31,668 bases of DNA from Kiritimatiellia bacterium. Lineage in GTDB: Bacteria > Verrucomicrobiota > Kiritimatiellia > SLAD01. Of this stretch, positions 31,653 to 31,668 are shown in pieces. The translations under genes were made by a program, and so were the position numbers. The number at the start of each line of letters is the position of its first letter. Within the stretch, counting starts at the first letter, position 1. The notes beneath the pieces were generated by a model that made no database searches, was not told the origin of the DNA, and worked only from the letters and a program-made list of their open reading frames with translations. The stretch is from contig SKXR01000237.1 of the NCBI GenBank assembly GCA_007128275.1, forward strand, positions 1 to 31,668. The letters are read 5' to 3'.

Positions 31653-31668
31653 CTAGGACATAACCTAC

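Overview
The window is 31.7 kb of gene-dense bacterial chromosome, moderately G+C-rich by eye. The host is Gram-negative in envelope type: there is an OprO/P-like porin ending in Phe, a lipoprotein with a lipobox, and an MltD-like lytic transglycosylase. A PyrE of the CPLC-tail type, TTG/GTG starts and dispersed GTAGGGCGA / CCGAGCCGCC hairpins remind me of PVC-superphylum genomes, possibly Kiritimatiellota. That placement is inference with low to moderate confidence. No plasmid, prophage, IS, CRISPR array, rRNA or tRNA was found.

Layout. (i) 1-3630: the 3' part of a molybdenum hydroxylase large subunit, convergent and abutting with an uncharacterised 394-aa acidic protein. (ii) 3930-12263, plus strand: a translation and protein-export block of rpmE, prfA, prmC, a membrane-anchored CXXCXGXG zinc-finger protein, ffh, rpsP, khpA, trmD, rplS, rnhB, yraN and a lytic transglycosylase. 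rimM, usually between khpA and trmD, is absent. A perfect terminator-like hairpin lies inside rnhB. (iii) 12270-19845, minus strand: a signalling and transport block. A DASS anion transporter, a cNMP-domain histidine kinase and a response regulator form a tightly packed operon. It is followed by a porin, a FixL-type PAS kinase, its NarL/FixJ-type regulator, and a paralogous regulator whose phospho-acceptor Asp is Glu. (iv) 20097-22597, plus strand: pyrE, an orphan TrpB2-type tryptophan synthase beta chain and a membrane-anchored SNase-fold protein lacking the key Glu. (v) 22656-25323: small accessory genes, two copies of a hairpin repeat, an apparently truncated hydrolase, an EEP-family lipoprotein and a Smr-like protein. 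(vi) 25462-29606, minus strand: smc and a small unknown gene. (vii) 29607-31668: a MITE-like inverted-repeat element, then glutamine synthetase.

Functional reading. Region ii couples translation termination (RF1 and its methylase), co-translational targeting (Ffh) and ribosome or tRNA maturation (S16, KhpA, TrmD, L19). Region iii looks like a regulated carboxylate/anion uptake system beside a putative haem-PAS oxygen or redox sensor. The strongest novelty candidates are the FixL-type sensor with its degenerate receiver paralogue, the rnhB-internal terminator hairpin, the compensatory hairpin repeat, the membrane CXXCXGXG protein between prmC and ffh, and an Ffh with altered G1 and G3 motifs. 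All functional statements rest on reading motifs by eye; no search was run.
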